DNA of 49,960 nt from Verrucomicrobiota bacterium (GTDB lineage: Bacteria; Verrucomicrobiota; Verrucomicrobiia; Limisphaerales; DSYF01). The position numbers and the translations under genes were made by a program. Position 1 is the stretch's first letter; each line of letters begins with the position of its first letter. A model generated the notes under the pieces. That model ran no database searches. It was given only the letters and a program-made list of their open reading frames with translations, and was not told where the DNA came from. This document shows positions 24,864 through 33,023 of the stretch, piece after piece. Location of the stretch: NCBI GenBank assembly GCA_025457615.1, contig JALOTZ010000026.1, forward strand, positions 1 through 49,960. Direction: 5' to 3'.

Positions 24864-26384
24864 TCATTGTGATAGCTTCCTTCCGAACGTCAACTTTTTC
24901 ACGCGGCCTGGGCCTAGGTTTGCACCTTGGACAGTTCCATTGCCATTCCCGTCTTCCTCATGTTCCTGCGACAGCCGGCGAGACCTGAAACTGCGGCGAG
25001 GGGTCTTGTCCGAGAACAGGCGGCCGACCGGAAGCGCGGCGCGTTGTCGCGGATCAGTGTAGTGATTCGCCGTCATTTGGATTGTGGAATGACGCAATTG
25101 CGCGCTCCCCGCGAAAATGCCTTCGCGTTTCACGATGGCGTCACCAAACAGCTTCCGCAGTTCGTGAACTTTCTTTCGGGCCGAGATGCCGTTCGTTTCC
25201 AACCAGTCCAACAACGTTCGCCAGTGCGGCTCGCAGCGGTAACGCACGTACGCCGTCGCCTTCCATTCCAGATGGGATTGCACCACAAAACCCTCCTGGC
25301 CATCTGCCCTAAAACTCAGCAACTCCTTCATGAGGGCTGGATCGACGTAAACAGTACCTCCTGAACCGTGCTTCGGTTCAATGAACTCGGTGGCTTCAAC
25401 CCGAATGGAACAGTCATCCGGCCTCAATTGCGACCACAAGCACACGTCGGCTTCCCCGCGTCGCAATCCTGCGCACATGCACAGAAGAAAGAGCTTGTAC
25501 GCCTCGGGACTGGCCGCTCGCAACTCCTTTTGCGCTTTCATCACCAGGTCCTCATAGGTAATCCCGGCGGGCGCTTGGAATTTCATCGAACCCATCTTCT
25601 CGAAGTCCACCGTCTCGAACCAGTAAACCTCACGCTCTCCGCGCTGGCTATCTGGCATTTTGAACTTGGGTACTTTGATTCCGAAATTTGGTTTGTTGAT
25701 GATCGCCGAACTGAAAAGGCTTTTTGTGTTGCGCAGCCAAGTGTTGAACGAGCGATTCACTTCGAGCTTTCGCCGAGGGTCGTTGGGCGCTCGTCGCAGA
25801 TAATGAATCTTCCAGTCCGCAACAGCTGCGGGGGTGATGGCCGAGAGTGGAATCACGTCCACCTGCTTCCGCCAGGCGAGTAAGCCACCGGTCCTGTAGT
25901 CGTACCGTGACTCGTCCGTTTTGACTCCCCGAATGTGGGCTGCCACTCGTCGCAGGCATTGTGAATAGCGGCGGAATGTTTTCGGCTTCAGACTCGATGT
26001 TCTTTCCACTTCGGCCAGGAATTCGCCAATGGTTGCTTCCCCGGCAACAACCTCGATTGCCTGAACGGCCTTCGGGTTGAGATCGGCGAGAGTCGCGGAC
26101 CAACCCTTCGCGATCAGGGACAGGTAAATGTCCCGTGCTTTGGCGGCGGCTTCCTCTTTGCTCCCTGTCTCCAAATTGAAGCTTTTGCGGTTGCCGCCGA
26201 AATGAATCCTCACGGACCACTCAGGCACCTCGTAGGTCTTGCCGTCCCGCGTGTACGTCCGATGCTCCAGACGGGCTTTCCAATAATTCGCGTGGGTCTT
26301 GGGATACGATCGCTTCGCCTCGCGTTCCTTCGCAATGGCACTCGGCGCGTTTACCTGCTCGATCAGTCCAGAGGCGCTGCTCAT
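24864..26384 (-). CDS. Tyrosine recombinase (island integrase)
   Basis: A 506-residue phage-type integrase. An N-terminal SAM-like core-binding domain (about 115-215, ATIGEFLAEVERTSSLKPKTF) precedes a catalytic domain carrying CAGLRRGEAD (Arg near 308), HELRK (near 410), LRHS (near 428) and the Tyr of NHYTD (near 438). It would integrate and excise the island at a tRNA gene. The gene starts 287 bases inside the tRNA-Ile2 remnant that marks the border. A basic tail (TPRRSFRSRRL ... RVKKLTFGRK) may add DNA contact. All catalytic residues are seen, so it may be active. Confidence 0.88.
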   Translation of the reverse strand: MSSASGLIEQVNAPSAIAKEREAKRSYPKTHANYWKARLEHRTYTRDGKTYEVPEWSVRIHFGGNRKSFNLETGSKEEAAAKARDIYLSLIAKGWSATLADLNPKAVQAIEVVAGEATIGEFLAEVERTSSLKPKTFRRYSQCLRRVAAHIRGVKTDESRYDYRTGGLLAWRKQVDVIPLSAITPAAVADWKIHYLRRAPNDPRRKLEVNRSFNTWLRNTKSLFSSAIINKPNFGIKVPKFKMPDSQRGEREVYWFETVDFEKMGSMKFQAPAGITYEDLVMKAQKELRAASPEAYKLFLLCMCAGLRRGEADVCLWSQLRPDDCSIRVEATEFIEPKHGSGGTVYVDPALMKELLSFRADGQEGFVVQSHLEWKATAYVRYRCEPHWRTLLDWLETNGISARKKVHELRKLFGDAIVKREGIFAGSAQLRHSTIQMTANHYTDPRQRAALPVGRLFSDKTPRRSFRSRRLSQEHEEDGNGNGTVQGANLGPGRVKKLTFGRKLSQ

Positions 26385-26521
26385 ACATGTCCTCTCTGAA
26401 CTGCCATCTCACCACACCCCAGAAACCGATTGGTGCATGAGCTACACAAAGCGCGCCGCCAGATCGCAGCGTATCCGAGTGGCGCTCTTGCAACGACTCC
26501 TAATGGCGCTTGACGCCTCCG

Positions 26522-26543
26522 AATGCTTGGCCAATGCTTGGCC
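26522..26543. repeat. Two tandem 11-bp repeats, candidate integrase arm sites
   Basis: AATGCTTGGCC occurs twice with no gap, between the recombinase gene and the attachment remnant. Tyrosine recombinases often bind short repeated arm sites on either side of the core, so this is a reasonable candidate. The 286-bp region 26385-26670 has no gene. It also holds the inverted repeat at 26601-26624. Confidence 0.4.
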
Positions 26544-26600
26544 AATTTTCCGGTCCTGAGTGGTTGTGTCGGGTTGTGGGGGGTAGCGGTCCTCCAACGC

Positions 26601-26624
26601 AAAACCCAATGAAAATAGGGTTTT
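26601..26624. promoter_or_regulatory. Hairpin near the island border
   Basis: AAAACCC and GGGTTTT form a perfect 7-bp stem with a 10-base loop. It lies 47 bases inside the tRNA remnant. It may be a transcriptional terminator insulating island and host, an excisionase site or part of attR. The T-rich arm would give a U-run on the plus strand, which favours a terminator for rightward transcription, but the run is short. Confidence 0.35.
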
Positions 26625-26670
26625 CGCAACTTGTGACGACCGGAGGCGACTCGGAACAACCGGGCAGGAT

Positions 26671-26719
26671 GCGACTCATAATCGCTTGGTCACAGGTTCA
26701 AATCCTGTTGGGCCCACCA
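26671..26719 (+). other. attR: 3' half of tRNA-Ile2(CAT) at the island border
   Basis: GCGACTCATAATCGC is an anticodon arm with CAT anticodon, followed by CTTGGTC, the T-arm ACAGG-TTCAAAT-CCTGT and TGGGCCC-A-CCA. The anticodon arm matches tRNA-Ile2 (the lysidine-modified type) closely. Upstream no D-arm or 5' acceptor strand (GGGCCCA) can be found, so it is a displaced 3' half. When an element inserts into a tRNA gene this is the copy left at the far end, while the intact tRNA is rebuilt at the other end. It is different in sequence from the complete tRNA-Met in the island. Confidence 0.85.
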
Positions 26720-26726
26720 GTTTTCG

Positions 26727-27590
26727 ATGAAGATCATCACCGACGAAGCCTGCACCGGGTATCACTCGGCGGGACATCCGGAGCGCCCGACCCGGATCAC
26801 GCGCACGACGGCCCATTTCCGGAAGCAGGCGTCGCTCCCCATCGAATGGCAGGCGCCGGGACCATGCACGGACGGCCAACTTTTGCGCGCCCACACCCCG
26901 CATCACCTGGCCCGGCTGGAGCAACCCATTGATTTCGACGGCGACACCGCCTACCACGAGGGTATCGCCGGATACGCGCGGACGTCGGTGGGCGCGGCTC
27001 TCGAGGCGTTGCGCTTGGCCAGGTCGGGTGAGGCCGTCTTCAGCCTGATGCGTCCGCCTGGACATCATGCGACGCGGGATCAGGCGATGGGTTTCTGTTA
27101 CCTGAACAACGTGGCCATCGCGGTGCTGGAGGGGCTGGCCACCGGTTGCAAGCGGGTGGCGGTGTTTGATTTTGACGTGCACCACGGCAACGGCACCGAG
27201 GCCATCCTGCTCAATCGCCAGGGAGCGGCGTTCTATTCCGTGCACCAATCCCCCTGCTATCCCGGCACCGGCCTGGCCAACTCCGGGCACAACTGTTTCA
27301 ACTACCCCGTGCCCCCCTACACGCCACGAGAACAATACCGCCACCGCCTCCAGGAGGCGTTCGAGGCTATGATGGCCGGCAAACCCGAGCTGGTCGCCGT
27401 GTCCGCCGGCTTCGATGCCTATGCCCGGGATCCGCTGGCCCAGGGCACGCTCGAGCCCGAGGATTTCCACTGGCTGGGCGGGTTGATGCGGTCGATGGAC
27501 ACGCCGGTGTTCAGTCTCCTCGAGGGCGGCTACAGCACCGACCTGCCCGAGTTGATCCACGCCTACCTGGCCGGACTGACCGGACTCTGA
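26727..27590 (+). CDS. Histone deacetylase family protein
   Basis: A 287-residue arginase-fold deacetylase. Motifs: RPPGHHATRDQAMGFCYLNN (active-site His pair), VFDFDVHHGNGT (zinc Asp and His), SAGFDAYARDPL (zinc Asp) and LEGGY. Bacterial relatives remove acetyl groups from polyamines, acetoin-related or small-molecule substrates and from lysine; the substrate cannot be told here. The ATG lies 8 bases after the CCA of the tRNA remnant, with no ribosome-binding sequence visible, so it was probably expressed with the tRNA-Ile2 before the island inserted. It is the first chromosomal gene right of the border. Confidence 0.88.
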   Translation: MKIITDEACTGYHSAGHPERPTRITRTTAHFRKQASLPIEWQAPGPCTDGQLLRAHTPHHLARLEQPIDFDGDTAYHEGIAGYARTSVGAALEALRLARSGEAVFSLMRPPGHHATRDQAMGFCYLNNVAIAVLEGLATGCKRVAVFDFDVHHGNGTEAILLNRQGAAFYSVHQSPCYPGTGLANSGHNCFNYPVPPYTPREQYRHRLQEAFEAMMAGKPELVAVSAGFDAYARDPLAQGTLEPEDFHWLGGLMRSMDTPVFSLLEGGYSTDLPELIHAYLAGLTGL

Positions 27591-27798
27591 CCACCACGAG
27601 CAAGGAGGAAGCGCAAGCGCGCAGGGGGCATCCGCAGCTCCCCCTGAACCCCGTCGCCGTGGACCCGTCCTCCGTAGCCGGCAATCAAGTCGTGGGCGTC
27701 GGAAGCGGCGTGGCTGCTGCGGGTCGTGGACCCGCGGTCCGTTGTCGGGGCGCGGCTCCGTGAGCCGCAGCAGCGGCGCAGGTGCCGGTGGCCTCCGA
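27591..27798. repeat. Intergenic mosaic of dispersed repeats
   Basis: Between the convergent deacetylase and atpD genes. It carries the palindrome GCGGCTC-CGT-GAGCCGC at 27752-27768, inside a word shared with 41692-41715 (GGCGCGGCTCC[G/A]TGAGCCGCAGCA). A 27-bp perfect direct repeat starts at 27684 and again at 27798, the second copy covering the last codons of atpD. CCGTCCTCCG words also recur at both places. This looks like a family of short intergenic repeats, possibly acting as terminators between converging genes. No gene is present. Confidence 0.6.
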
Positions 27799-28446
27799 TC
27801 AAGTCGTGGGCGTCGGAAGCGGCGCGGTCTGCACCAGGCGGTCGCGGATCATGCGCAGGATGAGGAACGATTCGCGCTCGCGTTCCTCCAAGGCGCCCAC
27901 GATGTAGCCAATCGTCTCGCGGTAGTCCGGGATGAACCGTTTCGACAGCGCGTTGCAACGGCGCTGGGTCTTGCGCAATTCACCGGCCAGACGAAATACG
28001 GCATTCTGCAATTCCGCCAACTCGACCAGCCGGGGCAGGAGTTCAGCGAAACGGCGCCTCGCCCAATCCGTGCTGGCCGACGTGCCGCCCACGCCGAACG
28101 GCAGCTCCGCAGGCTCCACCCGCACTTGAACCCGGGCTATCTTCAACCCCATCAGGTGCTGCACTGAAACCGTGAGGTCAGGCCCCGTCGGCACGCCCAC
28201 CAGGGCCCGATCCAACGCCGCTGCCCCGATGTCCAGAGTCGCCTCCCGCAAAGCCGCGCGGGCATTGCGCAAGGCGTCGGCCACGCCCGTTTCGACCTCC
28301 TGGGCGCGCTGCACCCGGCTCATCAGTTCCAGCACCAGGATCTGGCGCTTCTGTTCGAGCAGGTCGTAGCCTTCCTCGGCAAAGGCCAGTTGCCGCTTGA
28401 GCTGCAGGAGGCTCGACTTGGTCGGGGGGATGTTGAGTTTGGGCAT
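27799..28446 (-). CDS. atpD: V-type ATPase subunit D (central stalk)
   Basis: A 215-residue coiled-coil protein starting MPKLNIPPTKSSLLQLKRQL, followed by the long helix of the rotor axle, as in subunit D of V/A-ATPases. It couples rotation of the membrane ring to the A3B3 head. It starts 8 bases after the B gene and is the last gene of the operon. Its final residues (PLPTPTT) are encoded by a 27-bp repeat also found in the gap downstream. The rest is typical. Confidence 0.9.
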   Translation of the reverse strand: MPKLNIPPTKSSLLQLKRQLAFAEEGYDLLEQKRQILVLELMSRVQRAQEVETGVADALRNARAALREATLDIGAAALDRALVGVPTGPDLTVSVQHLMGLKIARVQVRVEPAELPFGVGGTSASTDWARRRFAELLPRLVELAELQNAVFRLAGELRKTQRRCNALSKRFIPDYRETIGYIVGALEERERESFLILRMIRDRLVQTAPLPTPTT

Positions 28447-28454
28447 GAGCGCTC

Positions 28455-29897
28455 CTACGGGGTGCGGGGTGCGGGGGGGGTGTCCGGCGGCCCGTCGGGC
28501 TGGCGATAGTGCTGTTCCAACAGGGTGTCGCTGATGCGGTGCAGTTCGTCGCGGGGCAGCAGGGAGAGCATGTCCCAGCCCAGGTCCAGGGTTGTTTCAA
28601 TGCGGCGATTCTCGTCTTCGCCCTGGTTCAGGAACCGCGTTTCGAAGGCGGTGCCGAATGTCAGGTATTGCTTGTCGAGCGGACCGAGTTCCTCCTCGCC
28701 GATCACATCGGCCAGGCCGCGCACACGTTTGACATAGGCATAGGCCGCAAACAACTGGCTGGCCAGCGACGGATGATCCTCGCGGGTGTAGCCCTTGCCC
28801 ACCCCGTCCTTCATCAGCCGTGACAGGCTCGGCAGTCCGGCAATGGGCGGATAAACACCCCGTTGGAACAGATCGCGGTCCAGCACGATCTGTCCTTCGG
28901 TGATGTACCCGGTGAGATCCGGCACCGGATGACTGATGTCGTCGGCCGGCATCGTCAGGATGGCCATCTGGGTGATCGATCCCTGCGACCCCTCGATGCG
29001 ACCGGCGCGTTCATAAAGGCTGGCAAGGTCGGAATAGAGATAGCCCGGATACCCTTTGCGTCCGGGGATCTCGCCGCGGGCGGTCCCCACCTCGCGCAGG
29101 CTTTCGCAGTAGTTGGTCATGTCGGTGAGCAGCACCAGCACGTGCTGGCCGCAGTCAAAGGCGAGATGCTCGGCCAGGGTCAGCGCCACGCGCGGGGTGA
29201 GCAGCCGTTCCACACTGGGCGCGTCGGCCAGCGAGAAGAACATCACCGCGCGGGCCAGGGCACCGGACTCGCGGAAGTTGCGCATGAAGAATTCCGCCAC
29301 GTCATGTTTCACCCCCATCGCCGCGAACACCATGGAGAATTCGACCCGTTCCTCGATCAACCGCGCCTGCCGGACGATCTGCGCCGAAACCCGGTCGTGC
29401 GGCAGTCCGTTGCCGCTGAAGATGGGCAGCTTCTGACCGCGCACCAGGGCGTTCATCCCATCGATGGCCGAGAGCCCGGTCTGGATGAACTCGCGCGGAT
29501 ACCGCCGCGCGTAGGGGTTGATGGGCAGGCCATTGACGTCGCGCCGCTCGGCCGCCAGCGCGGGCGGACCGCCATCCACCGGCCGGCCCAGGCCGTCGAA
29601 CACGCGACCCAACATCTGGCGGGACACGGGCAGCCGAAAACTCTCGCCCAGAAAGCGCACGCGCACCGTCTGGTTGGAAAGGCCGGGGGTGCCTTCCAGC
29701 ACCTGCACGACGGCTTGCGCATCGGAAATGTCCAACACCCGACCCAGCCGCGGCTGGCCGCCGGGATCGATGATCTCGACCAACTCGTCGTAGCCCACGT
29801 CCCGGACGCGCTCCACCACCACCAACGGCCCCTCGATGCGCGCCGCACCGGCGTATTGCAGTCCGGGGTCCGCCACCTTGAGCGTTGGGACATTCAT
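28455..29897 (-). CDS. atpB: V-type ATPase subunit B (non-catalytic)
   Basis: A 480-residue protein with the V/A-ATPase B fold: an N-terminal beta barrel, then [20 protein letters not shown] in place of a P-loop, [20 protein letters not shown] and the [20 protein letters not shown] segment. It forms the regulatory nucleotide site of the hexameric head with subunit A. ATGA overlap with atpA shows translational coupling. The C-terminus is Pro-rich ([14 protein letters not shown]), a little longer than usual. The protein is intact. Confidence 0.93.
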   Translation of the reverse strand: MNVPTLKVADPGLQYAGAARIEGPLVVVERVRDVGYDELVEIIDPGGQPRLGRVLDISDAQAVVQVLEGTPGLSNQTVRVRFLGESFRLPVSRQMLGRVFDGLGRPVDGGPPALAAERRDVNGLPINPYARRYPREFIQTGLSAIDGMNALVRGQKLPIFSGNGLPHDRVSAQIVRQARLIEERVEFSMVFAAMGVKHDVAEFFMRNFRESGALARAVMFFSLADAPSVERLLTPRVALTLAEHLAFDCGQHVLVLLTDMTNYCESLREVGTARGEIPGRKGYPGYLYSDLASLYERAGRIEGSQGSITQMAILTMPADDISHPVPDLTGYITEGQIVLDRDLFQRGVYPPIAGLPSLSRLMKDGVGKGYTREDHPSLASQLFAAYAYVKRVRGLADVIGEEELGPLDKQYLTFGTAFETRFLNQGEDENRRIETTLDLGWDMLSLLPRDELHRISDTLLEQHYRQPDGPPDTPPAPRTP

Positions 29898-31669
29898 CGC
29901 TTCTCCTTGGCCAGCGCGTCCAGTTCGTCCCGCACGCGTCGCTCCAGTTCGGCCCAGCGCCCGGCTTCCTGGTTGCCCAGGGCGGACTTGGCGCGCAGCA
30001 CTTGGGACACGGAGGGCAGCTCACGCACCCGGGCCAGCGGCACCCCCCCCTGGATCAACGCCTGCCCTTGGCGGTAGAGCACGAGCATGATGCGCAGCAG
30101 CGCCACCTGCCGCTCCGGAGTGCAATACATGTCGTTCTCGTCGTAGGCACTCTGGGAGAGGAACCCGTCCTTGAGAAGCTCCGCGATGAACAGGATCACG
30201 CGTTGCGAATCCGGCAGAGCGTCCGGCCCGACCAGCCTGGCGATCTGCTGCAACCGCTCCTCGCGCTGCAGCAACGTCAGCGCCTCGGTCCGCAAGGCGC
30301 TCCAGTCCGGCGCCCGCCGTTGCCACCAGGCGCTCACGTCCTCGACGTATTCCGAGTACGAGCGCAGCCAATGGATCGAGGGGTAATGCCGCGCGTTGGC
30401 CAGTTCGGTATCCAGAGCCCAGAAGCAGCGGATGAAGCGGCGCGTGTGCTGCGTGACCGGCTCGGAAAAATCGCCGCCCGGCGGGCTGACCGCGCCCACG
30501 ATGCTGACCGACCCGCGTGTTCCCGCCAGCGTGGTCACCACCCCACCCCGTTCGTAGAACTGGGCCAGGCGCGTGGGCAGCGAGGCGGGAAAGCCTTCCT
30601 CAGCCGGCATTTCCTCCAGCCGCGCCGCCAACTCCCGCAACGCCTCGGCCCAACGGCTGGTCGAGTCGGCAAACACCGCCACGTCCAGCCCCATGTCTCG
30701 GTAGTACTCGGCCAGCGTAATGCCGGTGTAGATGGACACCTCCCGGGCCGCCACGGGCATGTTCGAGGTGTTGGCGATCAGGATCGTGCGCTCCATCAGC
30801 GGCCGACCTGACCGCGGATCCTTCAACTCCGGAAACTCGCGCAGCACCTCGGTCATCTCGTTGCCGCGTTCGCCGCACCCGATGAACACGATGATGTCGG
30901 CGTCGCACCACTTGGCGAGCTGATGCTGGGCAATGGTCTTGCCGGTGCCGAACCCGCCCGGGATGGCCGCCGCCCCGCCCTTGCCGAGCGGGAAGAAGGT
31001 GTCGATGATGCGTTGCCCGGTGATGAGGGGCTCGGTGACGCGCAACCGTTCCCGCATCGGGCGCGCGACGCGCACCGGCCAGTGCTGAAGCATCGTCAGC
31101 TCGCGCAGTCCTGCGTCCGTTTCAAGCACCGCCACCGGATCGCGCAACCGGTAATCGCCCTTGCCCACCATCGAACGCACCCGTCCGGACAGGCCGGGCG
31201 GCACGAGCACGCGATGCCGGACCAGCGGCGTCTCCGCCACCTGACCGACAGGCTGTCCGGCAATCAGGATGTCGCCGGGTTGAACCTGCGGCTCGAACGT
31301 CCAGCGTCTGGACGTATCGAGCGGCTCCACCTTTTCGCCGCGCCGAATCCACGCCCCGCTATGGGCCTGGATGCCGGGCAGCGGACGCTGGATGCCATCG
31401 TAGATGTTGCCAATCAGGCCCGGGCCGAGCCAGACGGACAAGGGAGCCTGCGTCCGCCGCACCGGAGCGCCCGGCTTCAGCATCGTGGTGTCCTCGTACA
31501 CCTGGATGGTCGCGCGATCGCCGATCAACCGGACCACCTCACCAATCAATCCCAACTCGCCGACCTGCACGACTTCATACATCTGGGCCCCGGCCAACCC
31601 GGTGGCCGTGACGGTCGGACCACTGATCCGGGTGACCACGGGGTCAACGCTTTGGAGCCCGGCATTCAT
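29894..31669 (-). CDS. atpA: V-type ATPase catalytic subunit A
   Basis: A 591-residue catalytic subunit with P-loop GGFGTGKT at 238-245, the non-homologous region typical of A subunits before it, and [20 protein letters not shown] after it. It hydrolyses or makes ATP in the head of the rotary pump. The ATG at 31669 overlaps the stop of subunit E (ATGA), so that start is chosen over an upstream frame to 31744. The frame and motifs are complete. Confidence 0.94.
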   Translation of the reverse strand: MNAGLQSVDPVVTRISGPTVTATGLAGAQMYEVVQVGELGLIGEVVRLIGDRATIQVYEDTTMLKPGAPVRRTQAPLSVWLGPGLIGNIYDGIQRPLPGIQAHSGAWIRRGEKVEPLDTSRRWTFEPQVQPGDILIAGQPVGQVAETPLVRHRVLVPPGLSGRVRSMVGKGDYRLRDPVAVLETDAGLRELTMLQHWPVRVARPMRERLRVTEPLITGQRIIDTFFPLGKGGAAAIPGGFGTGKTIAQHQLAKWCDADIIVFIGCGERGNEMTEVLREFPELKDPRSGRPLMERTILIANTSNMPVAAREVSIYTGITLAEYYRDMGLDVAVFADSTSRWAEALRELAARLEEMPAEEGFPASLPTRLAQFYERGGVVTTLAGTRGSVSIVGAVSPPGGDFSEPVTQHTRRFIRCFWALDTELANARHYPSIHWLRSYSEYVEDVSAWWQRRAPDWSALRTEALTLLQREERLQQIARLVGPDALPDSQRVILFIAELLKDGFLSQSAYDENDMYCTPERQVALLRIMLVLYRQGQALIQGGVPLARVRELPSVSQVLRAKSALGNQEAGRWAELERRVRDELDALAKEKR

Positions 31670-32322
31670 GCCCCGACTCCTTTCGGGGGGTTGGACGGAA
31701 CCAGCCCCGCTTGCACGGCCACCTGGCGGCGGAGTTCCGGCCAAAGGCGATCGAGCCGCGCCTCCAGGCGGTTGTCCCAGAGCTGCCTGCCCGCCGGGTC
31801 CAGCACCATCACCCCACCTCCCCCGAGCGCCGGGTCTTCCTCCACGGTAACCTCGAGTGAACCCCCTCCCGCACTCTGGGCCAGGTCCTCAATCAGATTC
31901 TGCCCCAACGCGGCACGATCGGACGGATTCAGTCTCACCACAAATGCGGTCCCCTCCATCCGCTCCACCGCCTCCCTGGCCAGCGTCCGCAGGCATTGGC
32001 GGTAATCGAAGTCCTGGCGCTCGACCAACCGCCGCCACGCCTCATCACGGACCGCTTGCAGCAACGACTCCACCCGCGCCAGCCGGAGGAGATGCGCCTC
32101 GACGTTCACCGCCGCCCGGGTCAGTTCACTCCGGCGCGCCGCTTCGGCCCGCGCGTGTTCAAGCTCGTGCTGACGCCATTGGTCAGCTTCAATCTTCACT
32201 TTGGACAGCAGGGCTGCGGCTTGTTGAGCGGCCTGCCGGAGGATTTCCTCCCGCTCCCGCCGGCCTTGAGCGAGGATTTCCTCGCGCAGGAGCTCAGGGG
32301 ATTGGGCATTGGAAGAGGTCAC
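31666..32322 (-). CDS. atpE: V-type ATPase subunit E (peripheral stalk)
   Basis: A 218-residue protein: a long N-terminal charged helix (EILAQGRREREEILRQAAQQ) followed by an alpha/beta C-terminal domain ending in EEDPALGGGGVMVLDPAGRQ and DNRLEARLDRLWPELR, as in V/A-ATPase subunit E. With subunit G/H it forms the outer stalk that holds the head. It starts with GTG 12 bases after atpF and overlaps atpA by ATGA. Low overall sequence conservation is normal for this subunit; order in the operon supports it. Confidence 0.85.
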   Translation of the reverse strand: MTSSNAQSPELLREEILAQGRREREEILRQAAQQAAALLSKVKIEADQWRQHELEHARAEAARRSELTRAAVNVEAHLLRLARVESLLQAVRDEAWRRLVERQDFDYRQCLRTLAREAVERMEGTAFVVRLNPSDRAALGQNLIEDLAQSAGGGSLEVTVEEDPALGGGGVMVLDPAGRQLWDNRLEARLDRLWPELRRQVAVQAGLVPSNPPKGVGA

Positions 32323-32334
32323 AAGCCGCCTTTC

Positions 32335-32640
32335 TCAGGGACCCACCCGCACGCCCACGGCTTCCTGGACCAGCCGCCGCAAACTCCGGTGCCCGGGCCA
32401 CGGCCCCTCCGGACCGGGAATCTCGACGACCAGCGGCCGGGATTGGTCCGACCGAAGCTCGTCCACCTGCGAGCGAATTCCCGCCGCGACGGCCTCGGTG
32501 AGGATGATCAGCGCGCAATCCGACCGTGCCGCAGCCCTGGCCAAAGCCTCCGCCGCCTCCTCGCGGCAGCGAACCCTCTCACCGGCAACCCCGGCCAGGC
32601 GAAAGCCGCGCACCGTGTCCTCGTCCGCGATACAATACAT
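32335..32640 (-). CDS. atpF: V-type ATPase subunit F
   Basis: A 101-residue Rossmann-like protein starting MYCIADEDTVRGFRLAGVAG, with ALIILTEAVAAGIRSQVDEL and the PLVVEIPGPEGPW strand, typical of subunit F. It binds subunit D on the central stalk and regulates rotation. ATG 32640 gives the usual family start; the frame opens slightly earlier at 32658, next to the stop of the proteolipid gene. Confidence 0.88.
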   Translation of the reverse strand: MYCIADEDTVRGFRLAGVAGERVRCREEAAEALARAAARSDCALIILTEAVAAGIRSQVDELRSDQSRPLVVEIPGPEGPWPGHRSLRRLVQEAVGVRVGP

Positions 32641-32658
32641 GTTCACCGATTCCCCCAC

Positions 32659-32991
32659 TCAGATTTTCTGCAGCAACATCATGGCGATGGCGAAGCCCAG
32701 AACAGCGAGCCCTTCCGCCAGGGCCACGAACAGGATGCTGCGGGGAAGCAACTCCGGTTTCTCCGCCGCCGCGCCCAGCGCCGCTGACCCAATGCGCCCC
32801 ACCGCGTAGGCGGCGCCGAGCACACCCGCCCCCACGGCAAACGCGGCCGCCGCACCCAGGCCGATGGCCCGGTAATCCGACCCCGCGTCACCGAAGACTG
32901 CGTCGGACCCCACTTCAGCACCCAGGACCGCCGCGCCGCACAGGAGACCCGCGGCCACCAAAACACCCAGCGTGTATCGAATCCATTTCAT
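32659..32991 (-). CDS. atpK: V-type ATPase proteolipid subunit K (c ring)
   Basis: A 110-residue membrane protein. A hydrophobic N-terminus (5-24) resembling a signal or extra helix comes before the two-helix hairpin at about 42-66 and 84-107. Glu93 in VALAEGLAVLGF is the ion-binding carboxylate. The Thr/Ser that follows this Glu in many sodium-type rings is Gly here, so proton use is possible, but this cannot be decided by eye. Glycine-rich packing (GAGVLGAAYAVGRIGSA) is typical. It follows subunit I by 32 bases. Confidence 0.9.
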   Translation of the reverse strand: MKWIRYTLGVLVAAGLLCGAAVLGAEVGSDAVFGDAGSDYRAIGLGAAAAFAVGAGVLGAAYAVGRIGSAALGAAAEKPELLPRSILFVALAEGLAVLGFAIAMMLLQKI

Positions 32992-33023
32992 GACACCTCA
33001 CCTCCGATCCGTTGTTTGTCCGT

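Larger units (their letters stand above)
1..26719. mobile_element. Genomic island, right part (integrative mobilisable element with defence cargo)
   Basis: The right border is a tRNA-Ile2 3' half at 26671-26719 that lacks its D-arm and 5' acceptor strand. A tyrosine recombinase (24864-26384) lies just inside it. The content is typical accessory cargo: BREX, SIR2-HerA, a toxin-antitoxin pair, relaxase, coupling protein, ParA-like ATPase and an insertion sequence end. Housekeeping genes begin right after 26719. Because the remnant reads rightward, the intact tRNA-Ile2 and the left border should lie to the left of this window. No type IV secretion channel genes are visible, so transfer probably depends on a helper element. 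The border is inferred from the tRNA fragment; no second att copy can be seen here. Confidence 0.8.

Noticed and set aside
26671-26719. A complete tRNA gene
   Set aside because: Upstream bases cannot form a D-arm or pair with the acceptor strand; only the 3' half is present.
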